The notes under the pieces: generated by a model | What the model saw: only the letters and a program-made list of their open reading frames with translations | What the model was told of the DNA's origin: nothing | Databases searched by the model: none | NCBI GenBank assembly: GCA_005116745.1 | Contig: SWDS01000010.1 | Span: 698,922 to 762,921 of the forward strand | Direction: 5' to 3' | Source of the DNA: Nitrospira sp. | Lineage (GTDB): Bacteria; Nitrospirota; Nitrospiria; Nitrospirales; Nitrospiraceae | Length of the DNA stretch: 64,000 nt | Translations under genes and position numbers: made by a program | Shown: positions 15,179-24,719 of the stretch, one piece after another | How positions within the stretch are numbered: position 1 is the first letter of the stretch | Layout of the letters: the number at the start of each line of letters is the position of its first letter

Positions 15179-15457
15179 CTAGGTGGGGATGTCGCGTGTG
15201 CCGTCGTAGGACGTGCGGGATTGGAATGACACTTTGACGACGTCGCCGTCGCGCACAGGTGAATCGTCCGACCCGATCTTCTTGTTGATGGTGATGAGCG
15301 CTTCTCGGTTCTTGATATAGTGCAGCAATGGGCCCAGTTGTATGGGGTGTGCTTCTATCAGTTGTTTCACGGTCGTTGGACCTATCACCTGGACCTCCAA
15401 CTCACTCTCTTCGACCACCGCACGGAGGGTCTGTCCAAAAATCTGCACCGACACCAT
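15179..15457 (-). CDS. ThiS/MoaD-family ubiquitin-like protein
   Basis: ATG at 15457 gives 92 residues with a beta-grasp pattern: MVSVQIFGQTLRAVV, TTVKQLIEAHPIQLGPLLHYIKNREALITINKKIGSDDSPVRDGDVVKVSFQS. The D-G-D-x-V motif is typical of ThiS/MoaD sulfur carriers. The tail (SRTSYDGTRDIPT) lacks the C-terminal Gly-Gly needed for adenylation, so it is probably not a classical sulfur carrier. The track ORF start at 15532 adds a non-conserved extension. It stands alone, with no thiamine or molybdopterin genes near it. Confidence 0.65.
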   Translation of the reverse strand: MVSVQIFGQTLRAVVEESELEVQVIGPTTVKQLIEAHPIQLGPLLHYIKNREALITINKKIGSDDSPVRDGDVVKVSFQSRTSYDGTRDIPT

Positions 15458-15523
15458 CAGCGATTCACCAGTCCTATCATCCACATGATTCCCATCTTTG
15501 TGCGGAGCTACTATACACGATCT

Positions 15524-15736
15524 AGCCCGCACTATTCATGACGGTTCGTGACGAAACTGCCAAGACGCCAAGCGAGACGGGCACGCGGAGCCCTGAGAGA
15601 CCGAGGCATACTTGAAGCAGTATGTTGAGGTCACGAGGGGCGAGCCTGTCCGCCCGGCCGTGAGACAACCACGGCCAGGCTTGTCACTGCGGCGTATCGG
15701 CGGTTGTAGTAGAAGCGTTCATGAATAATGCGGGCT
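15524..15736. repeat. 213-bp intergenic element with terminal inverted repeats
   Basis: The ends are 21-bp inverted repeats (AGCCCGCACTATTCATGACGG at 15524-15544 is matched by the complement of 15716-15736 at 18 of 21 positions). No ORF lies inside. Size, terminal repeats and lack of coding capacity suggest a MITE-like or repeat-family element inserted between the ThiS-like gene and the oxidoreductase. Confidence 0.55.
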
Positions 15737-15747
15737 TGGAGCGTGAC

Positions 15748-18585
15748 TCAGCTCTTCTCGTCCTCGGCCGCTCGATAAGCCTCTTGAAGCAGTTGCGCGA
15801 CGTGTTTGACCTCGACGTCTTCATCTAATCCATTTTTCAGCTGAATCATGCAGGCTGGACAACTGGTCGCGACCACGTTTGCGCCGCTCTGATTGATGGC
15901 ACGGGATTTTCGCTCAAAGATCTTCTTCGACGTGTCATAGTCTTTGACGACGTAGGTGCCTGCGCCTCCGGCACAACGGTCGGCATCCTGCATTTCGACG
16001 AAATTGACCCCAGGCAATGAGGAGAGGACTTGTCGCGGTTCCTTGGTCACCCCGGCTGCCCGCAGATGGCAGGATGAATGGTAGGTGACGCGTTTCGTGG
16101 TTTCTCCAGTCTTGGCCATTGGAGGGTGCTCCGAGGAGCGGGCGACGAATTCTGAAATATGCACGACTTTCTTGGCCAACGATTCGGCCTGCTGCCGCTC
16201 CTCTCCTTCCGGGAACAGCGTGGGATAGTCTTTCAGCATCAGGGTGCAGGAGGCACAACCGGTCACGATGGTTTCGTAGGGTGCGAAGGACCGTAGATTG
16301 AATCGGGCTCCATCACGCACCAGATCGACATGCCCATAGGTTTGAATTGGGGTTCCTGAACAACGTTGCGGAGGCAAGGCCGGCTCTACCCCATGCTTCT
16401 TCAAGACCTCGATGACGGCGTCACCGACTCCATCATCAAAATAGTTGGCCGCACAACCGTGGAAGTAGGCGACGGTCCTCGTTGGCGACTCCTCTATTTC
16501 TCTCGTGGCCAAATGCGCATATCGCTCGCGCAAGTGGCGTCGAGCCAGTTTCGGTAACACAAGATCATGTGGCAAACGAGCGGTTGGAGCCAATGCCTTC
16601 ATGATCGGCCCGGTGATTCGTTCCACCAGCTTCCTCACAAATGGACGGTCCCACAGTCGTTGTGTGCTCGCCAGCACGTGCATGAATGCGTCAAAGTGGA
16701 ATCCTTTTGCTTGCTGTCGAAATATCCAGCCTGCCAACCGGTTGGGATGTTCTGCCCGCTTCTGAAGAATCAGGTCTGACACATCCACGCCGGCGGGACA
16801 GATCGTCCGGCACGATTTGCAGTTGAGGCAGGCCTCTACCACGCGTTTTGAATTGAGATAGCTGTAGTCATTCGCCGTGACAATTTCAAACCAGCCGCGC
16901 GCACTCATATCCTCGGACTGAAAGACGTCATACACCGGACAGACCGAATTACACTTCGCACAGGTGGCGCAGGATTTTGCGAGTCTGGTGTAGTCGATGT
17001 GGTCTGTAAACGACGCGTCGCTCAGCTTGATCCCTGGGTTCAGAATGTTGTCCGGATCGAACGCCTTCTTGACCTGCACAAAAAGGCCGTAGAGTTCCTC
17101 CCCGAACATGCGTTGAACCAATTCGGCCCGGATGCGACCGTCGCCATGCTCGCCGCAAATCGATCCGCCGAACTGATTCAGCACGGTCGAATGGACATCC
17201 TCGTAGGCCTGTACCATTTTTTCAAAATCACCACGATCGTTCACGTCCAACAATGGGACGATGTGCGCATTCCCGTTTCCAATATGGCCGAAGATGGCCA
17301 CCGGGACCTGCTGGCTTCCAAAGAAGCCCTCGAGATAGCGGATCAACTCGCTGATACGCTCTGCTGGCACGACCACATCATCGACAAAATTAATCGGTTT
17401 CTTCTTTGGGTCGAATCGATAGAGGGTCGGATACAATGCCTTGCGTGCCTTCCACAGTTGTTCCCTTCGTTCAGCATCGAATGCGAGTGTGGGTTCCGAG
17501 GCCAGCTTGTAGGGCCGACAGATGGTACGAAGGGCATCGGCCTGCTCTTGGAGATCGATCTCAATCGAATCGGCATCCAGCTCAAGCAAGAGGGTGGCTG
17601 CCGCATCAGCGGGAATGCCATGCGATGCCCGCCCGATTAAGTTGAGTGTATTGGCATCCATGACCTCCAAGGCACTTGGCTGGAGGGTCAAGATCTGCGG
17701 CACCGCGTGACCCACGTCTTCCAAGTGTTTGAAATGCAGCAGCGCTGTCAATGTGGACGTCGGTTTGTTCACCAGCCTCAACGTCGCTTCACTCATGATA
17801 CCCAGTGTCCCTTCGCTGCCGACGAACAATTTGGGTAAGTCAAACACTTCCTGTGCTAATCCATCAGCCACTCCGAAGAGATTGTACCCGCAGCTATTCT
17901 TGCTGACAGTCGGTCGTTTCGCGGCGATGAGGTCAGCGTGGGCCTGCGTCAGCACCAGCACATCGCGCAGGGCCGGCACCATCGTCAACAAACGTTCAAG
18001 CGTTGGATCAGTCAGCGGATAGGCTCGCGCCTCAATCCAGGAGGATGAGGTGAGGCACAACCGGATGCTCTGCACATTGTCTTTGACCGAGCCGTAGCGG
18101 AGCGTATGGGGGCCTGAAGAATTGTTGGCGACCATGCCGCCCAGTTTGCACATGTCGCCGCTTGAAGGGTCTGGCCCAAACATCAGTCCGCGAGCATTGA
18201 GCTGTTTGTTCAATTCTGCCAGGACGATTCCCGGTTGAACTCGCGCCCATTGTTCCTCTTGATTCACCTCAAGGATTCGATTGAGATGTGAGACGTCAAG
18301 GATGATCCCCGAACCGATCGCGGAACCAGTGAGATTGGTGCCGGCTGCCCGAGGGGTCAGCGGAATTCCTCGCGACCGGGCATAGCCGATAGTCGTGGCA
18401 ATGTCATCTTCCGACTCAACGAGGACGACGGCCTGTGGAGGAATACGATAGATGCTGGCGTCCACCGCATAGGCGGTGAGCGTCGGTCGATCGTCTTTAA
18501 CTTTTTCCGAGCCTAACAAGGCGCGAAGGTCATTGCCGATTGCATGAGAACGCGTCGGTTGGATTAGTGGAGAAGAGGTAGCCAT
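15748..18585 (-). CDS. FAD-linked oxidase fused to Fe-S and CCG domains (glycolate/D-lactate dehydrogenase type)
   Basis: The 945-residue product joins three parts. Residues about 40-220 are a PCMH-type FAD-binding domain (TPRAAGTNLTGSAIGSG, PDPSSGDMCKLGGMVANNSSG). Residues about 225-510 are the FAD-oxidase C domain (FGHIGNGNAHIVPLLD, CGEHGDGRIR). Two 4Fe-4S clusters follow (SCATCAKCNSVCPVYDV and CLNCKSCRTICPAGVD). Residues about 690-930 are two cysteine-rich CCG domains (YFHGCAANYFDD, CASCTLMLKDYP, CHLRAAGV, CAGGAGTYVV, CPACMIQL). This is the GlcD-GlcF/YdiJ fusion arrangement: oxidation of a 2-hydroxyacid with electrons passed to the quinone pool. It is divergent from a 2-hydroxyacid dehydrogenase with an 87-bp shared promoter region. 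Confidence 0.88.
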   Translation of the reverse strand: MATSSPLIQPTRSHAIGNDLRALLGSEKVKDDRPTLTAYAVDASIYRIPPQAVVLVESEDDIATTIGYARSRGIPLTPRAAGTNLTGSAIGSGIILDVSHLNRILEVNQEEQWARVQPGIVLAELNKQLNARGLMFGPDPSSGDMCKLGGMVANNSSGPHTLRYGSVKDNVQSIRLCLTSSSWIEARAYPLTDPTLERLLTMVPALRDVLVLTQAHADLIAAKRPTVSKNSCGYNLFGVADGLAQEVFDLPKLFVGSEGTLGIMSEATLRLVNKPTSTLTALLHFKHLEDVGHAVPQILTLQPSALEVMDANTLNLIGRASHGIPADAAATLLLELDADSIEIDLQEQADALRTICRPYKLASEPTLAFDAERREQLWKARKALYPTLYRFDPKKKPINFVDDVVVPAERISELIRYLEGFFGSQQVPVAIFGHIGNGNAHIVPLLDVNDRGDFEKMVQAYEDVHSTVLNQFGGSICGEHGDGRIRAELVQRMFGEELYGLFVQVKKAFDPDNILNPGIKLSDASFTDHIDYTRLAKSCATCAKCNSVCPVYDVFQSEDMSARGWFEIVTANDYSYLNSKRVVEACLNCKSCRTICPAGVDVSDLILQKRAEHPNRLAGWIFRQQAKGFHFDAFMHVLASTQRLWDRPFVRKLVERITGPIMKALAPTARLPHDLVLPKLARRHLRERYAHLATREIEESPTRTVAYFHGCAANYFDDGVGDAVIEVLKKHGVEPALPPQRCSGTPIQTYGHVDLVRDGARFNLRSFAPYETIVTGCASCTLMLKDYPTLFPEGEERQQAESLAKKVVHISEFVARSSEHPPMAKTGETTKRVTYHSSCHLRAAGVTKEPRQVLSSLPGVNFVEMQDADRCAGGAGTYVVKDYDTSKKIFERKSRAINQSGANVVATSCPACMIQLKNGLDEDVEVKHVAQLLQEAYRAAEDEKS

Positions 18586-18672
18586 GGATCGTGCTGTCTC
18601 CTACTCAGTGAATTCTTCAGACATCTTCAGTCGTTGTCCTTGTATTCCATTTCTCCTACAATAGATCGCACT

Positions 18673-19629
18673 ATGGATCGCTCGAACTTATATATCACCC
18701 GCCAGTTACCACAGCCAGTGTTGGACGCAATTCCGCGATACTATCATGTGTCTGCCACACCAGCAGATCGGCCACCAACGTTGGAGGAACTTCACCAAGG
18801 TGTTGCACAAGCAGATGCCATGATTTGCACACTGACGGATCGCATCGACGCCTCGTTATTGTCCCATGCAACAAGGCTCAAAATCATCGCTAACTATGCA
18901 GTCGGCTACAACAACATCGACGTGCCTGCCGCAACCCAACGTAGTATCACCATTACCAATACCCCGGACGTGCTCACCGATGCTACTGCCGATTTGACGT
19001 GGGCGGTGTTGCTGGCGCTGGCACGGCATATCGTGAAGGGAGACACCTGGATCCGGACCGGCGACTGGCCTGGGTGGACGCCAACTCAACTGTTGGGCGC
19101 CGATGTCTCTGGCAAAACACTGGGCATCGTTGGCATGGGGCGCATTGGCCAGGCTGTTGCGCAACGAGCGTCCGGATTTCGGATGCCCGTGATCTATGCA
19201 GGTCGTCATCGCGTCCCTGCCCCATCGAGTGTCATGTGGGAATGGCAACCCCTTGATACGGTCCTTGCGAAATCCGATTTTCTTTCGCTCCACGTCCCTC
19301 TCACCGATACGACTCGTCACCTGATCGGCCGACGCGAGCTGACCCTGATGAAATCAACCGCCTACCTGATCAACACATCCCGTGGTCCAGTGATTGATGA
19401 GGTGGCGTTGGTGTCGGCGCTTGAGGCACAAACGATCGCAGGCGCTGGGTTGGATGTCTACGAACACGAACCGATGGTTTCTGCTGGGTTGAGCGCTCTG
19501 CCGAATGTGGTTCTTCTTCCTCACCTCGGATCGGCGACATGTGAGACGCGTGTACGTATGGGGCTCATCTGCCTCGACAATATTGCAGCCGTGTTGGGAG
19601 GACGCCAGGCACCGAATCGAGTGAATTGA
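18673..19629 (+). CDS. D-2-hydroxyacid dehydrogenase (glyoxylate/hydroxypyruvate reductase type)
   Basis: ATG at 18673 yields 318 residues with the family layout. The NAD(P) fold has LGIVGMGRIGQAVAQRA (G-x-G-x-x-G). The catalytic Arg is in NTSRGPVIDE, the Glu in YEHEP and the His in LLPHLGSAT. The N-terminal substrate domain contains ANYAVGYNNIDVPAA. Probable reaction: reduction of glyoxylate or hydroxypyruvate with NAD(P)H, or the reverse. A longer start at 18634 is possible but adds nothing conserved. The divergent neighbour is a flavin oxidase for 2-hydroxyacids, so the pair may cycle glycolate/glyoxylate or D-lactate; this is inference. Confidence 0.88.
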   Translation: MDRSNLYITRQLPQPVLDAIPRYYHVSATPADRPPTLEELHQGVAQADAMICTLTDRIDASLLSHATRLKIIANYAVGYNNIDVPAATQRSITITNTPDVLTDATADLTWAVLLALARHIVKGDTWIRTGDWPGWTPTQLLGADVSGKTLGIVGMGRIGQAVAQRASGFRMPVIYAGRHRVPAPSSVMWEWQPLDTVLAKSDFLSLHVPLTDTTRHLIGRRELTLMKSTAYLINTSRGPVIDEVALVSALEAQTIAGAGLDVYEHEPMVSAGLSALPNVVLLPHLGSATCETRVRMGLICLDNIAAVLGGRQAPNRVN

Positions 19630-19657
19630 GGTGTGAACAGAGAAATGGGATTGGACC

Positions 19658-21784
19658 CTACGAGGCGTACCGAAAGCCGACGTCCCCTCCCCCGTGTTTC
19701 CCCTTCAAGGCCACCAGTCGCTGTGGGACATCATGGAATGAAGGAATCGACGCGAATGCGTGAGCAGCCTTCTCCCACAGTTCCTCCGCTTCATAGAGTA
19801 ACCCTAACTCATAGCGAATGGCTTGCCCCTTAGCCCCTTGGCAACGAGGATCAGCCAAGACCGTTTCTAGTCCAAGAATTGCCTGAGAGGGATGATGCTC
19901 TTCTTTAAGACAGACCGCCGTCATGAGCGCCGAATCAAGATAGTAGGAGTCGCTGTTCATCGATACGTGAAATTCCTCCTTGGCTTCCTCATACAACCCC
20001 ATGTTCTTGTACGCGACGCCTAACGCATAGTGCGTCTCGTAGTCAGAGGCCGCCATCGGTTCCTGTACGGTCGCTGGAGGAGCCACGGCGGGTTTACTAG
20101 GAGCAGCTGATTCCACAGATGTTTGAACCGAGACGAGCTTGGGTGGCTGCGGAACAGGTGCCTGCTGGACTTCGGCCTTGCGCACTTCGCTCGTTTTCGC
20201 AGCGACTGGCTTCTCGATTGCTGGAGCTCCTGCCGGTTTGTTCTGCGGCGGATGTGCGGCCATCGGGGCTTCTGGTGCTACGTGTGGAGCTGGTGGAGTC
20301 TTGGCACTCGACCCAGGTGAGGCAGTGACCGATGGATGCTGAATATCTTGTCCATTAGGAGCTGCTGTTGACTCACTGGTGGTTTTCTGCGATCCACTAT
20401 CCTTAGCAAAAGGGTTGACGTCGTCGGGTTCCGCACCTGCCACCGACAATTGTTGGCCTTCCTTCATGCGATCATTTGGATAGACTGCCTGAACACTGTC
20501 TGAATCAGCTCTCAGTGATTCACCCTCGGTTCGTTGGGACTCGACGTGATTCACCGGTGCGCTCACAAGAGGCGCAGTCTGAGCAGATTCACTCGGTTCG
20601 TCAGAGACCCCTCTCTTCATCTTCGTCGTCAATCGATTCACCAACGCGTCATCGCTGGATAGCGATCGTACTTTTTCGAAGAGTTCCTCATGCAAACTTT
20701 CCATGCCGGGCTCTGGATGTTCAAGTAAGAGTTCGATGGCTTTTGCATACTGGATGGCCGCTCCCCCACCATCGCCTTGTTCTTCGAGGAGTTCACCGTT
20801 CAGCTCCAATAACGGAACGGAGTTCGGGTCTGCGGATAAGAACTCCTGAATCAACGATTCGGCAAGTGTGAGGTCATGGGCCCGCAACGCGGCCCCAGCC
20901 AAGAAACGATACTCTCCCAGCGCCACTTGGACATCCCCGCGTTGTAAGTGCAACCGAGCCATGAGTTGACAGACTTGGGGGTTCCCCGGTTCTCGTGTGA
21001 GCATTTGGTTCAGAATCGCTTCTGCACCGGCATACTGTTTTTCGTCAATGCGCCGCACGGCCTCAGTCAGAAGGTCGACTGGTTCTGACGATTTCTGTAC
21101 CGGCACAGTGGATCCTGGCTTGACGGCCTTGGTCGATCCGGTTCCACCCTTCTTCAAGCTCTCCACGAATTGGGATGCCTCGTTGTTCGCAGGATCAATC
21201 CTAAGGATGGCGAGATACGCGTCTTTCGCCTCATCGTATCGTCCTTGCGCTGATCGCTCACGGCCCAGCTGAAGATACACGGTGGTCGCTTCATCTTGCT
21301 GGTTTTCCTGGACACAGAGTTCGGCGACGCGCTGTTGTGCGTTGAGATTCGATGGATCGTGGAGGACGATCTTCTTGTACACTTCGAGCGCGTCTTTTCC
21401 GCGACGTTCTTTTAGGTAGTACTTCCCCAGTGTGAGGTAGTCCTGGACCGCGCTGCTGATGAGGCCACGTTCAACATTCAAGTCGCCAAGGTGGCGATAG
21501 ACCTCATATCGAGCGGAATCGTATTTCAGGACTTTTTTAAAGGCGGCAATGGCCTTGAGGGTCGCGCCTTCGGCTCGGAATGCCGAGGCCGCCTGCAAGA
21601 ATGCAGTAGCGGCTTCCCCTGAAGCGTTTCGTTTCAGTTGCAAATCACCGATCGTATTATGAATGGTGCCGTCGGCGGGGGAATCTGCGGCAAGCTTTTT
21701 CCATTCGGCTATGGCCGCTTCGTACTGTCCGCGGGACGCGAGGAGCTGCGCTTGTTGGAGAACTCGACTTCGATCCGGGGGCAC
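19658..21784 (-). CDS. Large TPR-repeat protein
   Basis: GTG at 21784 is preceded by GGAGGT six bases upstream and is a better start than the TTG at 21811. The product has about 708 residues. Residues 1-210 hold about six TPRs (for example YEAAIAEWKKLAADSPAD, LKAIAAFKKVLKYD, GKDALEVYKKIVLHDPSN, YDEAKDAYLAILRIDPAN). A second TPR group covers about 230-360, followed by a Pro/Ala/Gln-rich disordered linker (about 390-580) and a C-terminal pair of repeats (HYALGVAYKNMGLYEEAKEEF). No signal peptide is seen, so it is probably cytoplasmic. It may be a scaffold; homologues in pilus and gliding clusters have a similar layout, but nothing here proves such a role. Confidence 0.85.
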   Translation of the reverse strand: MPPDRSRVLQQAQLLASRGQYEAAIAEWKKLAADSPADGTIHNTIGDLQLKRNASGEAATAFLQAASAFRAEGATLKAIAAFKKVLKYDSARYEVYRHLGDLNVERGLISSAVQDYLTLGKYYLKERRGKDALEVYKKIVLHDPSNLNAQQRVAELCVQENQQDEATTVYLQLGRERSAQGRYDEAKDAYLAILRIDPANNEASQFVESLKKGGTGSTKAVKPGSTVPVQKSSEPVDLLTEAVRRIDEKQYAGAEAILNQMLTREPGNPQVCQLMARLHLQRGDVQVALGEYRFLAGAALRAHDLTLAESLIQEFLSADPNSVPLLELNGELLEEQGDGGGAAIQYAKAIELLLEHPEPGMESLHEELFEKVRSLSSDDALVNRLTTKMKRGVSDEPSESAQTAPLVSAPVNHVESQRTEGESLRADSDSVQAVYPNDRMKEGQQLSVAGAEPDDVNPFAKDSGSQKTTSESTAAPNGQDIQHPSVTASPGSSAKTPPAPHVAPEAPMAAHPPQNKPAGAPAIEKPVAAKTSEVRKAEVQQAPVPQPPKLVSVQTSVESAAPSKPAVAPPATVQEPMAASDYETHYALGVAYKNMGLYEEAKEEFHVSMNSDSYYLDSALMTAVCLKEEHHPSQAILGLETVLADPRCQGAKGQAIRYELGLLYEAEELWEKAAHAFASIPSFHDVPQRLVALKGKHGGGDVGFRYAS

Positions 21785-21882
21785 AACAATACCTCCACGA
21801 TCAGAGAACAACCAAACGCTAACAGTCGCAAGGAACTTTGTCTAGGAAATGGAAGAATCAGACAGCACGTACTCAAGGAAAG

Positions 21883-21913
21883 GAGCTGGTCCTCCGATTT
21901 GGAGGACCAGCTC
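21883..21913 (-). terminator. Strong hairpin downstream of the cold-shock gene
   Basis: A perfect 13-bp stem (GAGCTGGTCCTCC at 21883-21895, GGAGGACCAGCTC at 21901-21913) with a 5-base loop lies 31 bases after the csp stop. Only a short pyrimidine run follows. It separates the csp transcript from the TPR gene on the same strand. Confidence 0.7.
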
Positions 21914-21944
21914 TTCTACTGAACAAAACGGAAGACGTAACGAC

Positions 21945-22163
21945 TTATGATGCGGCGATCTCCGCCTTGAGCACATTGGACGCTTGAGGCCCCTTGGCTC
22001 CCTGCACGATCTCAAACTCAACGTTTTCACCCTCCTTGAGGGTCTTAAAGCCGTCTCCTTGTAATGCAGAGTAGTGGACAAAGACGTCTTCTCCGCTATC
22101 CAGCCGGATAAAGCCAAACCCTTTTCGATCGTTGAACCACTTGACCGTGCCTTTTGTCTTCAC
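21945..22163 (-). CDS. Cold-shock protein (CspA family)
   Basis: The 72-residue product is a single cold-shock domain with both RNA-binding motifs: RNP1 as KGFGFIRL and RNP2 as DVFVHYSAL, flanked by [10 protein letters not shown] and the C-terminal GPQASNV. It binds single-stranded RNA/DNA and melts mRNA structure. The GTG start at 22163 follows a GGAGGG site in an A-rich leader. The 291-bp divergent region to lptF should carry a long 5' leader, as is usual for csp genes, but I could not identify a conserved cold box. Confidence 0.93.
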   Translation of the reverse strand: MKTKGTVKWFNDRKGFGFIRLDSGEDVFVHYSALQGDGFKTLKEGENVEFEIVQGAKGPQASNVLKAEIAAS

Positions 22164-22454
22164 AGAAGCCCTCCTTTTTTCAACAACTACGACTGGTTAC
22201 GTAGCGGCCCCACTCAACTACGCGCATCAAAACTGAAAATAAATTGTGAAAGAATTCGGTTGGGAGAAGGGACGGGAACCTGAAGGAGTGGTGCATCGCT
22301 CACGGAACCCATCTTGTGAGTGGAAAGTCGCGCTGCATGTAACATAGGCTTCAGGACCTGTCAAGCGAATCTTTATGGAGGAGACTTTCTCCTGTGTTTA
22401 CAGGCGAGAAGGACTTCCCTATAGTGATCACAACTTTTCCCATCCAGACATTCT

Positions 22455-23546
22455 GTGATCTTACGAACACTGCTCGATCGCTACATCTTTACGGAACTGC
22501 TCTCTCCGTTTGGTCTCAGTCTCGGTGCGCTGTGCTTTGTCATGTTGACGAGGGAGCTGTTGCGCCTTGTCGAACTGTTGGTGTCCAAGGGGGTTGGGTT
22601 CTGGGCGGTCCTCAAAGTGATTGCCATGCTGCTTCCATCCGGTCTCGTACTCACGCTTCCGATTGCAGGTTTGATTGCGTCGGTCACGGCATTCGGCCGA
22701 TTGTCCTTTGATAAGGAATTGGTTGCCATGCGCGCGACCGGACTCAGTCTGTATCGGCTTTCGCAACCGGTCCTTCTGTTCTCCGTGTGTGTCTTTACGT
22801 TGACCTTGATCTTATCTCAATGGGGACAGCCGTGGAGCTCATTGAATCTCAAAAAGGTGGCGCTCAACCTGCTCAAAGATCAGCTTGTTCTGGCGTTGGA
22901 GCGAGGCACCTTCAATGAGCCAATTCCACGCATGATGATCTATGTTCCAGAAGGTGAGCCAGGCCGGCCGGCAGAGGGCATCTTTATCTCAGATGAACGT
23001 GTGCCCGAAGAGCCTCGCGTCATCGTGGCGGAACAATACCACGTGTTTATGGATGCCGCCCATGCGCAGGTCGCACTTCAGCTGGTGAATGGAGTCATCC
23101 ATAGCCGGCCGCGTCAGGTGGACCAGTATCAGCAGATTGCGTTTGCCCGTTACGATCTCAAGATCGATCTGAACCTCAGCAGCTATTCGGCTAGTGAAGA
23201 GCGCCCGTCTTATGAACAGATCATGGCTCGGCTAGCCGAGTCCGGCGGGAAGGATGCCGGCTCGCTTCGTCGTCTGATGGAATACTATAAAGATTTGGCT
23301 TTTCCGACCGCATCGCTTGTATTCTGTCTGCTCGGCGTGCCAGTCGGAATCGTCTCGAAGCGGTCCGGACGGGTCGGCGGGTTTGCTGTCGGTGTGGGTA
23401 TCATCATCGCATTTTACATCCTGAATGTCGGGTGCGATTTTTTGGTGACGGCTCTGATTCTGCATCCCTTTGCGGGTGCGTGGCTGCCTAATATTATTTT
23501 CATCATCATCACGGTCGCACTGTTTTTACGGATGAGCAGGCAATAA
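22455..23546 (+). CDS. lptF: LPS export ABC transporter permease LptF
   Basis: The 363-residue YjgP/YjgQ-family product has six transmembrane helices: three near the N-terminus (LLSPFGLSLGALCFVML; FWAVLKVIAMLLPSGLVLTLPIAGLIA), a periplasmic beta-jellyroll domain (about residues 120-265), then three near the C-terminus (FPTASLVFCLLGVPVGIVS). The start pattern LLDRYIFTELLSPF is typical of LptF. With LptB, LptG and LptC it extracts LPS from the inner membrane. Start is GTG. It is followed after four bases by lptG. Confidence 0.92.
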   Translation: MILRTLLDRYIFTELLSPFGLSLGALCFVMLTRELLRLVELLVSKGVGFWAVLKVIAMLLPSGLVLTLPIAGLIASVTAFGRLSFDKELVAMRATGLSLYRLSQPVLLFSVCVFTLTLILSQWGQPWSSLNLKKVALNLLKDQLVLALERGTFNEPIPRMMIYVPEGEPGRPAEGIFISDERVPEEPRVIVAEQYHVFMDAAHAQVALQLVNGVIHSRPRQVDQYQQIAFARYDLKIDLNLSSYSASEERPSYEQIMARLAESGGKDAGSLRRLMEYYKDLAFPTASLVFCLLGVPVGIVSKRSGRVGGFAVGVGIIIAFYILNVGCDFLVTALILHPFAGAWLPNIIFIIITVALFLRMSRQ

Positions 23547-23550
23547 CAGC

Positions 23551-24642
23551 ATGACGATTCTTTTCCGGTACATCCTCCGAGAATACGCGAAAATCTTCGG
23601 GATGTGCTTTTCCGGTTTGGTGACCATCTATCTCGTGATCGACTTTTTCGAGAAAGTGCGACGGTTCTTACGATATGAATCGGGAATCGTTCCAATCCTC
23701 ACGTACTTTGCGCTGAAGATCCCCTCAATTTCGTTCCAAGTCGCGCCGTTCGCGATTTTGGTGGCAACCTTGTTGACACTTGGTCTGTTTGCGCGCAGTA
23801 ATGAAATCACCGCCATGCGCAGCTGCGGGGTCAGTTTATTGTGGATGACTTCGCCTTTTTTCTTGTTTGCCACTGGCGTGTCTATGATTCTCTTTCTCTT
23901 CAGCTCGACCGTCATTCCGCTCGCGTCGGAAAAAGCCGAAGAAATCCGTGCGGTCCAGATCGAACAACGACCGGCTCCAGTCACCGTCAAAGCCACCCAA
24001 CCATGGGCCCGTATCAGCTCCGACAGCCTCATTGAAGTCAATGAGATCGATGTCGCAGGAAAGACCGTTCGAGGAGTTCGAATCTTTCATTTTCGTCCGC
24101 CATTTGCACTCGATCGCATTACGGAAGCGGCTGAAGCCCGCTATACACCTCAAGGCTGGACCCTACTGAACGGGAACCATCGTAAGTTTCAATCGGACGA
24201 GACCGTAGAGCTGGCACTATTTATGGAACACGCGATCAGCATGCCCTTGATTCCCGATGATTTCTCCTCCTCACTGGTGGGGAACTCAGAAACCATGACG
24301 TTTGGGGAAATCCAAAATTACCTCGCGCGTTTTCGGCATGAAGGATTCTCATTCGCCCGTCTGTTGACGGACTACTACAGCCGTGTGGCCTCCCCATTGG
24401 TCACGGTCGTGATGGTGCTCGTCGGTATTGCATTGAGTTTGCGCCGGAGCGGTGTCCGAGGGGGCAGCATGGCCGTGGGTATCGGACAAGCGTTCATCAT
24501 TGGGTTTTGCTATTGGACGACACATTCCGTCGCCATCGCACTCGGGCGAGGTGGCGCGTTGGCTCCCATGCTGGCTGGCTGGATGGCTAATACGCTGTTT
24601 CTCAGCTTCGGCCTCTATCTATTACTCAAAGTTAGGCACTAA
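23551..24642 (+). CDS. lptG: LPS export ABC transporter permease LptG
   Basis: The second YjgP/YjgQ-family protein has 363 residues and the same 3+3 transmembrane layout with a periplasmic jellyroll. Its N-terminus, ILFRYILREYAKIFGMC, followed by YLVIDFFEKVRRFLRYE, is typical of LptG. A conserved segment, LFARSNEITAMRSCGVSL, is the coupling-helix region that contacts the ATPase LptB. It forms the LptF-LptG heterodimer with the preceding gene; lptB, lptA and lptC are not in the window. Confidence 0.92.
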   Translation: MTILFRYILREYAKIFGMCFSGLVTIYLVIDFFEKVRRFLRYESGIVPILTYFALKIPSISFQVAPFAILVATLLTLGLFARSNEITAMRSCGVSLLWMTSPFFLFATGVSMILFLFSSTVIPLASEKAEEIRAVQIEQRPAPVTVKATQPWARISSDSLIEVNEIDVAGKTVRGVRIFHFRPPFALDRITEAAEARYTPQGWTLLNGNHRKFQSDETVELALFMEHAISMPLIPDDFSSSLVGNSETMTFGEIQNYLARFRHEGFSFARLLTDYYSRVASPLVTVVMVLVGIALSLRRSGVRGGSMAVGIGQAFIIGFCYWTTHSVAIALGRGGALAPMLAGWMANTLFLSFGLYLLLKVRH

Positions 24643-24719
24643 AGAGAGGTTTCCTAGTTGACTGTCCATCGGTCTTCCGGTAAGAAAGGCGCCGTGTGTG
24701 CCCATAAGGAGGGAGAAAC

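Noticed and set aside
15179-15457. ThiS or MoaD proper
   Set aside because: The C-terminal Gly-Gly is missing and there are no thiamine or molybdopterin genes nearby, so only the fold is claimed.
21785-21811. TTG start of the TPR gene
   Set aside because: A GTG nine codons on has GGAGGT at ideal spacing, while the TTG has no such site.
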